A DNA stretch of 64,000 nucleotides from Clostridiales bacterium UBA2432 (GCA_002342805.1 DDQW01000031.1:10210-74209); one strand, 5' to 3'. Positions 1 to 8,847 are shown, numbered from the stretch's first letter. The notes: generated from the sequence alone by a model not told the origin. Translations and numbers: made by a program.

Positions 1-184
1 TACGAAGGTTTACGAAATCTCCGGCTTTGACTTCTTTATATCCTTTGACGTATCCTTCTTTCGCTAAAATATTAGCGATTGCAAGTTTCATCGTAGAATT
101 TGGTACTTCTATAAAATCATGCTTAGCTACATTACCATTTCTGATTCTTGTAAGCATATCTGCGATTGGATCACTCATTGACAT
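1..184 (-). CDS. rpsH: 30S ribosomal protein S8, N-terminal part (cut by window edge)
   Basis: The first 61 residues are visible. The opening SDPIADMLTRIRNG is the S8 signature. S8 binds the central domain of 16S rRNA and, in many bacteria, is the repressor of the spc operon. The ATG at 184 follows a GGAGG ribosome site; a second in-frame ATG two codons later is less well spaced. It directly follows rpsZ in the standard spc order. The C-terminal half lies outside the window. Confidence 0.97.
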   Translation of the reverse strand, partial: MSMSDPIADMLTRIRNGNVAKHDFIEVPNSTMKLAIANILAKEGYVKGYKEVKAGDFVNLR

Positions 185-208
185 AGTATTGTTCCTCCTT
201 CCTAAAAT

Positions 209-394
209 TTACCAACTAGCTTTTCTAACGCCAGGGATTTGTCCTTTATATGCTAATTCACGGAAACATATTCTACAAATTCCGTATTTTTTTAAAACTG
301 AATGTGGACGTCCACATATTCTACAACGTGTATAAGCTCTAGATGAAAACTTAGGTGTACGTTGTTGTTTTATTTTCATGGATGTTTTTGCCAT
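209..394 (-). CDS. rpsZ: 30S ribosomal protein S14, zinc-binding type (uS14)
   Basis: This 61-residue protein is the short, zinc-ribbon form of S14, with two CxxC pairs at Cys24/Cys27 and Cys40/Cys43 and the conserved GRPH motif between them. Zinc-type S14 is common in Gram-positive bacteria. The long, zinc-free paralogue is not in this window. The gene lies between rplE and rpsH in the spc operon. Confidence 0.97.
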   Translation of the reverse strand: MAKTSMKIKQQRTPKFSSRAYTRCRICGRPHSVLKKYGICRICFRELAYKGQIPGVRKASW

Positions 395-409
395 GCTTGC
401 TCCTCCTTA

Positions 410-949
410 TTACTTTCTAAACGGCATTCCGAATAAAGTTAACAATTCACGTGCTTCCTCGTCAGTATTTGCAGTTGTTACAAAAATGACGTCCATTCCT
501 CGAATCTTATCGATTTTATCATACTCGATTTCAGGGAAAATGATTTGTTCTTTAAGCCCTAAAGCATAATTACCTCTACCGTCAAAAGCATTTGGATTAA
601 CTCCTCTAAAGTCACGTACTCGAGGTAACGCAAGATTCACTAATCTATCCAAGAAGTCGTACATACGCTTACCACGTAATGTCACTTTACATCCAATATT
701 CATTCCTTCACGCACTTTGAAGACAGCTACAGATTTCTTAGCTTTTGTAATTAATGGTTTCTGTCCTGCAATCTTAGTTAAATCACCAACAGCGTTGTCA
801 AGAATTTTTGCATTTTCTTTCGCTTCTCCGACACCCATGTTGATAACAATTTTTTCGATTTTAGGAACTTCCATGATACTTTTATATTCAAATTTTTTCA
901 TCATTGCATCTTTGATTTCATCATTATACGTTTCAATAAGTCTACTCAC
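410..949 (-). CDS. rplE: 50S ribosomal protein L5
   Basis: The protein is 179 residues, normal for L5, which binds 5S rRNA and contacts the P-site tRNA. Recognisable stretches are VPKIEKIVINMGVGEA near residue 28, the basic KPLITKAKKSVA segment, LPRVRDFRGV, and a C-terminal DEEARELLTLFGMPF. It is preceded by an AGGAGGT-type ribosome site and follows rplX by about 24 bases. Confidence 0.98.
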   Translation of the reverse strand: MSRLIETYNDEIKDAMMKKFEYKSIMEVPKIEKIVINMGVGEAKENAKILDNAVGDLTKIAGQKPLITKAKKSVAVFKVREGMNIGCKVTLRGKRMYDFLDRLVNLALPRVRDFRGVNPNAFDGRGNYALGLKEQIIFPEIEYDKIDKIRGMDVIFVTTANTDEEARELLTLFGMPFRK

Positions 950-973
950 TTAGGTAACCTCCTTTCGATTGAA

Positions 974-1312
974 TTATTTATCAATAACTTCGCCAGTTGT
1001 TTTTGCTACACGTTTACGAACGTTTTTCGTCTTGCCATTACGCTCTTCTTGCTCAACTTTGATGCCAAGTTTTGTAGGTTTACCTTTGTGTACATACATA
1101 ACGTTTGATGCATCAATGAATGCTTCTTGGTGCATGATTCCACCCTGTTGATTTGCTGCACTAGGCTTAGCATGTTTCGTTACTTTGTTCACGCCTTGCA
1201 CTAATACTTTGTTGCTCTTACGATCAACTTCAACAATTTTACCTTCTTTACCTTTATCTTTACCAGCTCTTACAATGACTGTATCACCGGTTTTTAATTT
1301 TGTATTTGCCAA
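974..1312 (-). CDS. rplX: 50S ribosomal protein L24
   Basis: L24 initiates 50S assembly and has an N-terminal KOW fold. The motif KLKTGDTVIVRAGKDKGKEGK is clear. I place the start at a TTG at 1312 (MANTKLK), giving 112 residues, because GGAGGT at 1325-1320 leaves a 7-base spacer to it. The upstream in-frame GTG at 1321 overlaps the ribosome site itself. The N-terminal sequence MAN(T/V)KLK also fits relatives. Confidence 0.95.
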   Translation of the reverse strand: MANTKLKTGDTVIVRAGKDKGKEGKIVEVDRKSNKVLVQGVNKVTKHAKPSAANQQGGIMHQEAFIDASNVMYVHKGKPTKLGIKVEQEERNGKTKNVRKRVAKTTGEVIDK

Positions 1313-1325
1313 TGGGTACACCTCC

Positions 1326-1694
1326 TTATAGTACTTCTGGTGCTAACGATAATATTTTCATGTATTTCTTTTCTCTTAATTCTCTAGCAACCGGTCCAAA
1401 TATACGTGTTCCTCTTGGGCTCATATCATCTTTAAGAATGACTGCTGCGTTTTGATCAAATTTTATGTATGAACCGTCTTTACGACGTGCACCTTTTACT
1501 GTTCTTACAACTACGGCTTTAACCACATCACCTTTTTTTACAACGCCACCTGGTGTTGCATCTTTAACAGTCGCGACAATGACATCTCCGATAGCTGCAT
1601 ATCTTCTCGTTGAGCCGCCTAACACACGAATACAAAGAAGTTCTTTTGCTCCTGTGTTATCAGCAACTTTAAGTCTTGACTCTTGTTGAATCAT
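1326..1694 (-). CDS. rplN: 50S ribosomal protein L14
   Basis: This is a standard 122-residue L14, starting MIQQESRLKVADNTGAKE and carrying the conserved GDVIVATVKDATPGG and RGTRIFGPVARELR segments. L14 contacts 16S rRNA in an intersubunit bridge and lies near the binding site for silencing factor RsfS. The gene follows rpsQ and is separated from rplX only by the rplX ribosome site. Confidence 0.98.
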   Translation of the reverse strand: MIQQESRLKVADNTGAKELLCIRVLGGSTRRYAAIGDVIVATVKDATPGGVVKKGDVVKAVVVRTVKGARRKDGSYIKFDQNAAVILKDDMSPRGTRIFGPVARELREKKYMKILSLAPEVL

Positions 1695-1715
1695 ACTTAA
1701 ACCTCCTTCTGCTAT

Positions 1716-1973
1716 CTACTTAGCTTTCTCTACGATTTGAATCAAGCGCCATCTTTTATCTTTAGAGATCGGCTTTGTTTCCATTACTTTTACACGGTCT
1801 CCGATTTGGCATTCATTGTTCTCATCATGAGCTTTCAATTTATATGTTCTTTTTATAACCTTACCATATAAAGGATGTTTTACACTGTTAACAACCTCTA
1901 CCACGATAGTTTTGTCCATTTTATCACTAGATACTCGACCAACACGAGTTCTTCTAAGATTTCTTTCTGACAT
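1716..1973 (-). CDS. rpsQ: 30S ribosomal protein S17
   Basis: The 85-residue protein has the S17 pattern: RVGRVSSDKMDKTIVVEV at the N terminus, then HPLYGKVIKRTYKLKAHDE, then GDRVKVMETKPISKDKRWRL. S17 is an OB-fold primary binder of the 5-prime domain of 16S rRNA. It sits between rpmC and rplN as expected. Confidence 0.98.
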   Translation of the reverse strand: MSERNLRRTRVGRVSSDKMDKTIVVEVVNSVKHPLYGKVIKRTYKLKAHDENNECQIGDRVKVMETKPISKDKRWRLIQIVEKAK

Positions 1974-1996
1974 TGTATTGCCTCCCTTCGCGATTA

Positions 1997-2206
1997 TTAC
2001 TTGGCAGCTTTCAATTGTTCAGTCATAACCGTTTGAATTCTTGCAATAGTTTTACGAACCTCTGTTATACGACTTGTGTTATCAAGTTGGTTCGTAGCAT
2101 TTTGAAATCTAAGGTTGAACAATTCTTTTTTTGCCGTTACTAATGCTTCTTGCAGCTCAGCTGCTGATTTATTTCTTAAGTCTTCTAATTTTTTAGTAGA
2201 TTTCAC
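1997..2206 (-). CDS. rpmC: 50S ribosomal protein L29
   Basis: The 69-residue helical protein contains LRNKSAAELQEALVTAKKELFNLRFQNATNQL, the L29 signature. L29 lies at the polypeptide exit tunnel beside L23 and helps dock signal recognition particle and trigger factor. Its start overlaps the last base of rplP, indicating translational coupling. Confidence 0.97.
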   Translation of the reverse strand: MKSTKKLEDLRNKSAAELQEALVTAKKELFNLRFQNATNQLDNTSRITEVRKTIARIQTVMTEQLKAAK

Positions 2207-2634
2207 TATTGTTCACCGCCTTCTAAATCTGCTCTAGAAACGATTTTACACTTAACAGGCAATTTGTGCATTGCAAGTCTAAGGGCTTCTCGAGCTACTT
2301 CTTCAGGTACTCCAGCAACTTCGAACATTACACGTCCTGGTTTAACAACCGCTACCCAGTACTCAGGTGATCCTTTACCGGAACCCATACGTGTTTCAGC
2401 TGGTTTTGATGTAACTGGTTTATCTGGGAAAATTTTAATCCAAACTTTACCACCACGCTTCATATAACGAGTCATCGCTATACGAGCAGCTTCTATTTGA
2501 TTTGACTTGATCCATACAGGCTCAGTCGCAACTAATCCGAATTCACCAAGTACTAATTTATTACCGCGTAAGGCTTTCCCTTTCATACGACCACGGAATT
2601 GCTTACGACGCTTGACTCTTTTTGGCATTAACAT
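2206..2634 (-). CDS. rplP: 50S ribosomal protein L16
   Basis: The protein is 142 residues with the opening MLMPKRVKRRKQFRGRMKG and the conserved GGKVWIKIFPDKP and GSGKGSPEYWVAVVKPG segments. L16 is a late-assembling protein near the peptidyl transferase centre. Its ATG shares one base with the rpsC stop codon (TAATG), typical of tightly coupled ribosomal genes. Confidence 0.98.
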   Translation of the reverse strand: MLMPKRVKRRKQFRGRMKGKALRGNKLVLGEFGLVATEPVWIKSNQIEAARIAMTRYMKRGGKVWIKIFPDKPVTSKPAETRMGSGKGSPEYWVAVVKPGRVMFEVAGVPEEVAREALRLAMHKLPVKCKIVSRADLEGGEQ

Positions 2635-3290
2635 TACGCATTTCTCCCTTCTTTACTAGCTTTTGCTGGAAGAACTTCACCATGATAAATCCAAACTTTA
2701 ACACCGATTTTACCATATGTTGTATTTGCTTCTGCAAATCCATAATCAATATCTGCTCTTAAAGTTTGAAGTGGAATTGTACCTTCATTGTAACTTTCAA
2801 CTCTTGCCATTTCGGCTCCGCCTAAACGACCTGAACAAGTCACTTTGATACCTTTTGCTCCTGATTTAAGTGCACGTCCCATAACTTGCTTCATAGCACG
2901 TCTGAAAGCTACACGATTTTCAAGTTGTAACGCTACGTTTTCAGATACTAATTGAGAATCTTTTTCTGGGCGTTTTACTTCTTGAATATTTATAATAACT
3001 TTACTTGATGTCATTTCTTGAACTTCTTTACGTAATGCATCAATCGCTGAACCACCTTTACCGATTACGATACCTGGTTTCGCTGTATGAATATCAATCT
3101 TCAATCTCTCTGAAGCTCTTTCTATTTCAATTCTTGATACTCCTGCTTGATAAAGCTTTTTCTTCAAGAATTTTCTTATTTCATAATCTTCAACTAAGAA
3201 ATCTGCATAGTCCTTCTCAGCGTACCATTTTGAATCCCAGTCTTTGATAACGCCGACACGTAAACCGTGAGGATTAACTTTTTGACCCAT
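2634..3290 (-). CDS. rpsC: 30S ribosomal protein S3
   Basis: This 218-residue protein opens MGQKVNPHGLRVGVIKDWDSKWYA, has the KH-domain loop PGIVIGKGGSAID, and ends in the C-terminal GTIPLQTLRADIDYG block. S3 forms part of the mRNA entry channel. It is translationally coupled to rplP downstream. Confidence 0.98.
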   Translation of the reverse strand: MGQKVNPHGLRVGVIKDWDSKWYAEKDYADFLVEDYEIRKFLKKKLYQAGVSRIEIERASERLKIDIHTAKPGIVIGKGGSAIDALRKEVQEMTSSKVIINIQEVKRPEKDSQLVSENVALQLENRVAFRRAMKQVMGRALKSGAKGIKVTCSGRLGGAEMARVESYNEGTIPLQTLRADIDYGFAEANTTYGKIGVKVWIYHGEVLPAKASKEGRNA

Positions 3291-3306
3291 GCTTTACCTC
3301 CTTTAC

Positions 3307-3693
3307 CTATCTTTCATTTAAGATGATTGTTATATGACTAGTTTTCTTTTCTATTTTAAACGCACGACCTTGAGCTCTTGGTCGAATACGCTTCATTGTT
3401 GGTCCTTTGTTTGCAAAACACTCTGCAATGTAAAGTGTTGATGGATCAAGATTATTATTGTTTTCTGCATTTGCAATCGCTGACTTTAATAATTTCTCAA
3501 TTACACGAGCACCTTTTCTTGGAGTATATGCTAAAATCCCAAGTGCTGTGGCAACATCTTTACCTTTGACTGTATCTAAAACTTGCTTAGCTTTAGTTGG
3601 CGATACGCGAGCGAATGAAACTTTAGCTTTAGGTCTTGTATCTTTGTTCGCATTTCTTTCTCGTTTTATCTGACTTCTATGTCCTTTAGCCAT
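3307..3693 (-). CDS. rplV: 50S ribosomal protein L22
   Basis: L22 lines the nascent-peptide exit tunnel. The 128-residue protein has the core KAKQVLDTVKGKDVATALGILAYTPRKGA and the tunnel loop around GPTMKRIRPRAQGRA. It carries a basic N-terminal extension of about 20 residues before the core. It sits between rpsS and rpsC. Confidence 0.97.
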   Translation of the reverse strand: MAKGHRSQIKRERNANKDTRPKAKVSFARVSPTKAKQVLDTVKGKDVATALGILAYTPRKGARVIEKLLKSAIANAENNNNLDPSTLYIAECFANKGPTMKRIRPRAQGRAFKIEKKTSHITIILNER

Positions 3694-3713
3694 TGTTTAT
3701 AGCCTCCTTTCGC

Positions 3714-3992
3714 TTATCGTTTTGTTTTCTTCTCGTCTTTACCGTGGCCTCTATAGCTACGAGTTAAAACGAATTCACCAAGTTTATGTCCAACCATGTC
3801 TTCACTAATATATACCGGAACATGTTTTCTGCCGTCATGTACAGCAATTGTATGTCCAACCATTTCAGGGAAGATCGTAGAACGTCTTGACCAAGTTTTA
3901 ATTACTTGTTTATTTCCACTTTCGTTTGCTTCTCTTACTTTTTTGAGTAAGTGATCATCAGCGAAAGGTCCTTTTTTCAATGAACGTGCCAT
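3714..3992 (-). CDS. rpsS: 30S ribosomal protein S19
   Basis: The 92-residue protein starts MARSLKKGPFADDHLL and contains IFPEMVGHTIAVHDGRKHVPVYI and the C-terminal LGEFVLTRSYRGH block, all diagnostic of S19. S19 is in the 30S head near the decoding site and the A-site finger. The gene follows rplB in the S10 operon. Confidence 0.98.
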   Translation of the reverse strand: MARSLKKGPFADDHLLKKVREANESGNKQVIKTWSRRSTIFPEMVGHTIAVHDGRKHVPVYISEDMVGHKLGEFVLTRSYRGHGKDEKKTKR

Positions 3993-4008
3993 TTACGAAA
4001 ACCTCCTT

Positions 4009-4845
4009 CTATTTGTTTCCACCGCGTTTTCTTACAATATATTTATTGGATTGTTTTTTCTTCTTACGAGTCTTAAGACCAAGTGCAGGTTTACCCCATG
4101 GAGTCATCGGACTTGGACGACCAATTGGCGCTTTACCTTCACCACCACCATGTGGATGGTCATTCGGGTTCATAACAGAACCACGTACAGTTGGGCGAAT
4201 ACCCATATGACGCTTACGTCCCGCTTTACCAATTGTTACAAGTTCATGATCAATATTACCAACTTGTCCAAGTGTTGCTTTACATTCGATTGGTACCATA
4301 CGCATTTCGCCTGATGGTAAACGAAGTGTTGCAAACTTGCCTTCTTTTGCCATTAATTGAGCTACATTACCTGCTGAACGAACAAGCTGTCCACCTTTTC
4401 CAGGCTTCATTTCAATATTGTGAATTTGAGAACCTACCGGAATGTTTGCTAATGGTAACGCATTACCAATACGAACCTCTGCAGTCGCTCCACTCATTAA
4501 TGTGTCACCTACAGATAATTTGTTTGGTGCTAAAATATAACTTTTTTCACCATCTGCATAAACAATTAATGCAATATTGGCTGTTCTGTTTGGATCATAT
4601 TCAATAGCAGTTACTTTCGCCGGAATACCATCTTTATTACGTTTGAAGTCAATCATTCTATATTTAATCTTATGTCCGCCACCACGATGTCTTACTGTTA
4701 TTTTGCCTTGATTATTACGTCCAGAATTCTTTTTCAGACTTACTACAAGTGATTTTTCAGGACTTTTCTTAGTAATCTCAGAAAAATCTGATGAAGTCAT
4801 GTGTCTTCTGGAAGGTGTATATGGGTTGTACTTTTTGATACCCAT
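4009..4845 (-). CDS. rplB: 50S ribosomal protein L2
   Basis: This 278-residue protein has the canonical L2 blocks: GIKKYNPYTPSRRHMT, KITVRHRGGGHKIKYR, and near the end GSVMNPNDHPHGGGEGKAP, which includes the conserved histidine near the peptidyl transferase centre. It follows rplW after a 63-base gap, which holds its GGAGTGG ribosome site and no other recognisable element. Confidence 0.98.
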   Translation of the reverse strand: MGIKKYNPYTPSRRHMTSSDFSEITKKSPEKSLVVSLKKNSGRNNQGKITVRHRGGGHKIKYRMIDFKRNKDGIPAKVTAIEYDPNRTANIALIVYADGEKSYILAPNKLSVGDTLMSGATAEVRIGNALPLANIPVGSQIHNIEMKPGKGGQLVRSAGNVAQLMAKEGKFATLRLPSGEMRMVPIECKATLGQVGNIDHELVTIGKAGRKRHMGIRPTVRGSVMNPNDHPHGGGEGKAPIGRPSPMTPWGKPALGLKTRKKKKQSNKYIVRKRGGNK

Positions 4846-4908
4846 TATGCCACTCCTTTCCTATTACATATATTACCACACTACCGTGTGTGTCACTTAC
4901 TTGATGGA

Positions 4909-5208
4909 TTACATTCCATCAAAGAATTCGATTTCTTCGCTCTCTTCAGTTAAAGTTACAATCGCTTTTTTAACTTTTGATGTTTTACCAACCGTTGTTC
5001 CACGACGTTTCTTCTTACCGCCTTGGTTCATTGTGTTGACTTTTAAAACTTTTGTTCCTTTAAACATTTTTTCAACTGCTTCTCGTATTTGTACTTTAGT
5101 TGCTTCAGGGTGAACTTTGAAAGTATATTTCTTGTCGCCCATAGCTTCCATACTTTTCTCTGTGATTACAGGTTTAAGCAGTACGTCATAGTAAGAAAGG
5201 TTTGCCAT
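4909..5208 (-). CDS. rplW: 50S ribosomal protein L23
   Basis: L23 forms part of the tunnel exit docking site for trigger factor and SRP. The 99-residue protein shows DVLLKPVITEKSM near the N terminus and TFKVHPEATKVQIREAVEKMF, both diagnostic. The start codon overlaps the final base of rplD. Confidence 0.97.
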   Translation of the reverse strand: MANLSYYDVLLKPVITEKSMEAMGDKKYTFKVHPEATKVQIREAVEKMFKGTKVLKVNTMNQGGKKKRRGTTVGKTSKVKKAIVTLTEESEEIEFFDGM

Positions 5209-5828
5209 TATGCGTACACCTCCTCAATTGTTGCTACTGCATTTTTAGTTACGATACATACATCGTATTTTAATAGATCATATACGTTGATTGTATTTGT
5301 CGTAGCCGTTTTGACAGTAGGAATGTTTCTCGCTGATAACACGACATTTTTCTCTTCATTGTTAAGAACAATTAATGCTTTTCCTACTTTAAGATTTGCT
5401 AATACGTTAACCATATTTTTTGTCTTAACTTCGTCAAGCTTTAATTCATCAACAACAATGAACTTTTGGTCATTAACTTTTGCTGATAAGGCAGATTTTA
5501 ATGCAATTCTACGCTCTTTTTTGTTCATTTTCTTTGAATAATCACGTGGTTTTGGTGCAAATACAACACCGCCGCCTTTCCATTGAGGAGAACGAATAGA
5601 ACCTTGTCGAGCACGACCTGTTCCTTTTTGTCTCCATGGTTTAGCGCCTCCACCTCTTACTTCTGCTCGCGTCAATGTACTTTGTGTTCCTTGACGTTTG
5701 TTAGCAAGTTGTGTTACGACAGCTCTATGTAATAAGTTTTTATTGACATCTACGCCAAACACTGCATCATTTAATTCAAGTTCTTCTACTTGTTGTCCTT
5801 GCATATTATAAACAGCAACTTTAGCCAT
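5208..5828 (-). CDS. rplD: 50S ribosomal protein L4
   Basis: The 206-residue protein contains the L4 tunnel-loop region GTQSTLTRAEVRGGGAKPWRQKGTGRARQGSIRSPQW and the C-terminal Rossmann-like half. In enterobacteria L4 also autoregulates the S10 operon. Whether that happens here cannot be told from this sequence. The gene is one base out from rplW (overlap) and 23 bases after rplC. Confidence 0.98.
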   Translation of the reverse strand: MAKVAVYNMQGQQVEELELNDAVFGVDVNKNLLHRAVVTQLANKRQGTQSTLTRAEVRGGGAKPWRQKGTGRARQGSIRSPQWKGGGVVFAPKPRDYSKKMNKKERRIALKSALSAKVNDQKFIVVDELKLDEVKTKNMVNVLANLKVGKALIVLNNEEKNVVLSARNIPTVKTATTNTINVYDLLKYDVCIVTKNAVATIEEVYA

Positions 5829-5851
5829 TAGTTTTCCTCCTTCCTGAAAGC

Positions 5852-6481
5852 TTAGGCCTTAACGGCATCTCTCAATGTAACGATAGATTTTTTAGGGCCT
5901 GGTACCGCGCCTTTAACAAGAATAAGGTTTTTCTCTGCGTCAACTCGTACTATTTCTAAGTTTTGAATTGTAACCGCTTCAGATCCCATATGTCCTGCTA
6001 ATTTCTTACCTTTGAATACACGTCCCGGATAAGATGCATTACCCATAGAACCAGCTTGTCTATGATACTTAGAACCATGAGACATAGGACCTCTTGATTG
6101 ATTGTGACGCTTAATCGCACCTTGGTATCCTTTACCTTTGGACGTACCTGATACATCAATTGTATCTCCTGCCGCAAAGATATCAGCTAATATTTCTTGT
6201 CCGACTACATACTCTTCTGAATTGTCTAAACGGAACTCTTTCACAAAACGCTTAAATGCTACTCCTGCTTTGTTAAAGTGTCCTTGTTCCGGTTGTGTTG
6301 TGTGCTTTTCAGTTTTATCCATAAAACCGATTTGAACTGCACTGTAACCGTCGTTATCTACTGTCTTAACTTGAGTTACTGCACATGGGCCTGCTTGAAG
6401 CACTGTTACAGGCACTAAAGAACCGTCTTCTGCAAATATTTGCGTCATGCCGATCTTTTTAGCAATCATTGCTTTTTTCAT
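5852..6481 (-). CDS. rplC: 50S ribosomal protein L3
   Basis: L3 is a core assembly initiator of the 50S subunit. I chose the ATG at 6481 (MKKAMIAKKIGMTQIF, 209 residues) because AGGAGGT lies just upstream and this is the universal L3 N terminus; the open frame continues upstream only as unconserved sequence. The GTSKGKGYQGAIKRHNQSRGPMSHGSKYHR region contains the glutamine that is N5-methylated in many bacteria. Confidence 0.97.
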   Translation of the reverse strand: MKKAMIAKKIGMTQIFAEDGSLVPVTVLQAGPCAVTQVKTVDNDGYSAVQIGFMDKTEKHTTQPEQGHFNKAGVAFKRFVKEFRLDNSEEYVVGQEILADIFAAGDTIDVSGTSKGKGYQGAIKRHNQSRGPMSHGSKYHRQAGSMGNASYPGRVFKGKKLAGHMGSEAVTIQNLEIVRVDAEKNLILVKGAVPGPKKSIVTLRDAVKA

Positions 6482-6575
6482 TCTTGCACCTCCTGATTTT
6501 TCTACAGCGGAATACATATTACTGCATTCATTCTAGACGGGTGTAAGCTACCTTCGTCTATTTTTACTGTGTTCA

Positions 6576-6887
6576 TTATTTTACATCTACTTTGATATCT
6601 ACACCAGCTGGTAACTCTAAACGCATTAATGCGTCAACAGTTTTTGCTGTTGGCAAATTGATATCGATTAATCTTTTGTGAGTTCTTCTTTCGAATTGCT
6701 CTCTGGAATCTTTGTACTTATGTACTGCTCTAAGAATTGTTACGATTTCTTTCTTAGTTGGTAATGGAATCGGTCCACTTACCTTAGCTCCAGTTTTCTT
6801 TGCTGTTTCAATAATCTTTTGTGATGATTGATCGATTAATTGGTGATCGTATGCCTTTAAGCTAATTCGCATTTTTTGTGTTGCCAT
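6576..6887 (-). CDS. rpsJ: 30S ribosomal protein S10 (NusE), first gene of the S10 operon
   Basis: S10 is a 30S head protein and, as NusE, a partner of NusG and NusB in antitermination and transcription-translation coupling. The ATG at 6887 (MATQKMRISLKAYDHQLID, 103 residues) is chosen by family comparison and an AAGGAGG site 11 bases upstream. The open frame upstream is unconserved leader. Motifs GPIPLPTKKEIVTILR and HKRLIDINLPT are diagnostic. Confidence 0.97.
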   Translation of the reverse strand: MATQKMRISLKAYDHQLIDQSSQKIIETAKKTGAKVSGPIPLPTKKEIVTILRAVHKYKDSREQFERRTHKRLIDINLPTAKTVDALMRLELPAGVDIKVDVK

Positions 6888-7110
6888 AAAAAAAGCCGCC
6901 TCCTTTTCGTACTTGTTGTACGACAAGTGGTGACTGTACATCTTTCCACGTGTATCATCCGGTTCACATGGCTAAATCTTTAAGATATTTGTACAGTGAT
7001 CTTGTCGTCAGTTTCTTGAACTAGACATCGCTCCATAAGAAAACCTACTTACTTTTCAAGTAGCAACCTCTTACTTCAACGCTCTCATGTCACAGCATTT
7101 GCAATTATAC
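6888..7110 (-). promoter_or_regulatory. Untranslated leader of the S10 operon
   Basis: About 210 bases of leader lie between the promoter and rpsJ. A 6-bp hairpin (ACTTGT arm 6911-6916, loop TGTACG, ACAAGT arm 6923-6928) stands about ten bases upstream of the rpsJ ribosome site. A second (CTACTT/AAGTAG) lies near 7046-7064. I do not recognise a known ribosomal leader family here. Confidence 0.5.
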
Positions 7111-7132
7111 ACCATTTTCACTTACAATGCAA
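7104..7132 (-). promoter_or_regulatory. Sigma-A promoter of the S10-spc operon
   Basis: On the minus strand TTGCAT (7132-7127) and a perfect TATAAT (7109-7104) are separated by exactly 17 bases. It lies between the chemoreceptor gene and rpsJ, the position expected for the S10 operon promoter. Transcription would start near 7097. Confidence 0.8.
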
Positions 7133-7152
7133 GTATTATTTTCAACTTTTTT

Positions 7153-8847
7153 TTACACTTGAAAATCATGAATATTGGCATTTAATTTTCCGGAAATTTG
7201 ATGCATTTTTTGAGACTCATCAAGTATTTTACCTAAAAGTTCATCTTGCCCTTTAACACCACTAAGCGTTTGTTCAATACTCGCAGATGTTTCTTGGGCA
7301 ATCGCAGAAATCTGATCAATAGCTTCTGCAACTTTTGTTGAATTTGTCTCAATCTCATCTAAGTTATTATCAATAGCTACTGCACGTTTTTCAACCCGTA
7401 CAGCTTCTTCATGAATACGAACAAATGTATCGGCTGATTGATTGATTTGCACCATGCCATTTTCCACTTCTTTATAGCCATCGGCTAAGGCAGCCGTTAC
7501 TTTTTTTGTTTCTGATTGTACTTTTTTAATAATATCATCGATATCAAGGGCAGATTTATTCACTTGTGTTGCAAGCGTTCCGATTTCACCGGCAACAACG
7601 CCAAATCCTTTGCCGGCTTCTCCAGCTCTTGCGGCTTCAATTGAAGCATTTAAGGAAAGCAGGTTTGTTTGTGCGGAAATATTGTTAATGACATCTGTTA
7701 AGGACGTAATCCCATTGGCATGAACTTCTAACTGCTTCATCATGTTAACTGCGTTATTCACAACACTGTCTATTTTCTTCATGCTAATAATTGAATCATC
7801 CATGAGTTCATTGCCCGTTGTCGATAAGTCGCTGAGAGACTCTGATGCCTTTGAAAGTTTTCGACTCTCATTATTTGTATTCACAATCTCATCTTTTAAA
7901 GTATTGATATTCTCGACAATATGGTTAAGTACGTCGGCTTGGTTATTCATTGCTAAGGAGAGCTCATCCATCGTGCTATGAATATAACCGCTTTCATGTT
8001 TTGCCTCATTTGCAGAAGATTTAACATTTTCTCCTTGCTCTTCAAGATCAACTGCTACACTTCGCATCTCACGAATAATATCGTTTAGTGTATCTACCAT
8101 GGTATTTGACGAAATTGCCAAGAGTCCTATTTCATCTTTATAATCTTCCCGTACTTTATTCACTTTCAAGTTTTTCTTGTTAATCTCATTGTTGGTATCA
8201 ACTAACTGTTTTAAGCGTTTGCTGATATTACGTGTTAGTAAATATACAAGCAAGAAACTTAAGACGCCAACAACAATAAGTAAAATAAGAAAGACAACTT
8301 GTGTCATTTGCAGACTATTTGACAGATTAGTATTTGCAACTGTTTTCGATTGATTATATTGATCAATAATTGCGTCAAAGCTTGCTAAAATATTTTTGTT
8401 AATATCAATATAGTCATTTTTTCCGATAACAAAATGACTTCTAAGTCCTCGATCGGTTCCGTAAACAATTTCTTCTTCAAATAAAATCGTAAGTTGATCT
8501 GTCTGTTGTAAGATCGAGACGTATGCTTCTTGTTCTTCTGGGTCGTTGGTACTAGCGCTAAGTTCAGTTACTCGAGACTTAATCATCTCAACCACAGTAG
8601 CATATTCGCCAATAGTTTCCGGCGTTGCCAAGGAGATATATTCAGATACCAAACTATCGCCTTGTAAGTATAACTTCTGAATATCTTTTAATTCCTGGAC
8701 TTTTATATCTTCTTGATTTAATGTTTCAATCTCATTTTTAACGACATTAATTTGTCGCGTTATCAGTAGCATAAACACAACAAAGAATAGCCCTAAGAAC
8801 AAAAGAATGGATTGATATTTTCGCATTAATTTTAAATTTTTAAACAT
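7153..8847 (-). CDS. Methyl-accepting chemotaxis protein (transmembrane chemoreceptor)
   Basis: The 564-residue protein has a transmembrane helix at about residues 14-31, an extracytoplasmic helical sensor segment of roughly 145 residues rich in acidic residues, a second transmembrane helix at about 178-200 and a HAMP segment to about 255. A long signalling coiled coil follows, with its hairpin tip at NLLSLNASIEAARAGEAGKGFGVVA near 395. It would relay a ligand or membrane signal through CheW/CheA to the flagellar motor. Its ligand is unknown. It starts 9 bases after the preceding carbohydrate-binding gene, so the two are probably co-transcribed. No strong terminator follows; the S10 promoter lies just downstream. 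Confidence 0.93.
   Translation of the reverse strand: MFKNLKLMRKYQSILLFLGLFFVVFMLLITRQINVVKNEIETLNQEDIKVQELKDIQKLYLQGDSLVSEYISLATPETIGEYATVVEMIKSRVTELSASTNDPEEQEAYVSILQQTDQLTILFEEEIVYGTDRGLRSHFVIGKNDYIDINKNILASFDAIIDQYNQSKTVANTNLSNSLQMTQVVFLILLIVVGVLSFLLVYLLTRNISKRLKQLVDTNNEINKKNLKVNKVREDYKDEIGLLAISSNTMVDTLNDIIREMRSVAVDLEEQGENVKSSANEAKHESGYIHSTMDELSLAMNNQADVLNHIVENINTLKDEIVNTNNESRKLSKASESLSDLSTTGNELMDDSIISMKKIDSVVNNAVNMMKQLEVHANGITSLTDVINNISAQTNLLSLNASIEAARAGEAGKGFGVVAGEIGTLATQVNKSALDIDDIIKKVQSETKKVTAALADGYKEVENGMVQINQSADTFVRIHEEAVRVEKRAVAIDNNLDEIETNSTKVAEAIDQISAIAQETSASIEQTLSGVKGQDELLGKILDESQKMHQISGKLNANIHDFQV

Noticed and set aside
4191..4607. A 138-codon plus-strand open frame opposite rplB
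   Set aside because: It lies wholly antisense to a conserved ribosomal gene, has no ribosome site and has the composition expected of a shadow frame.
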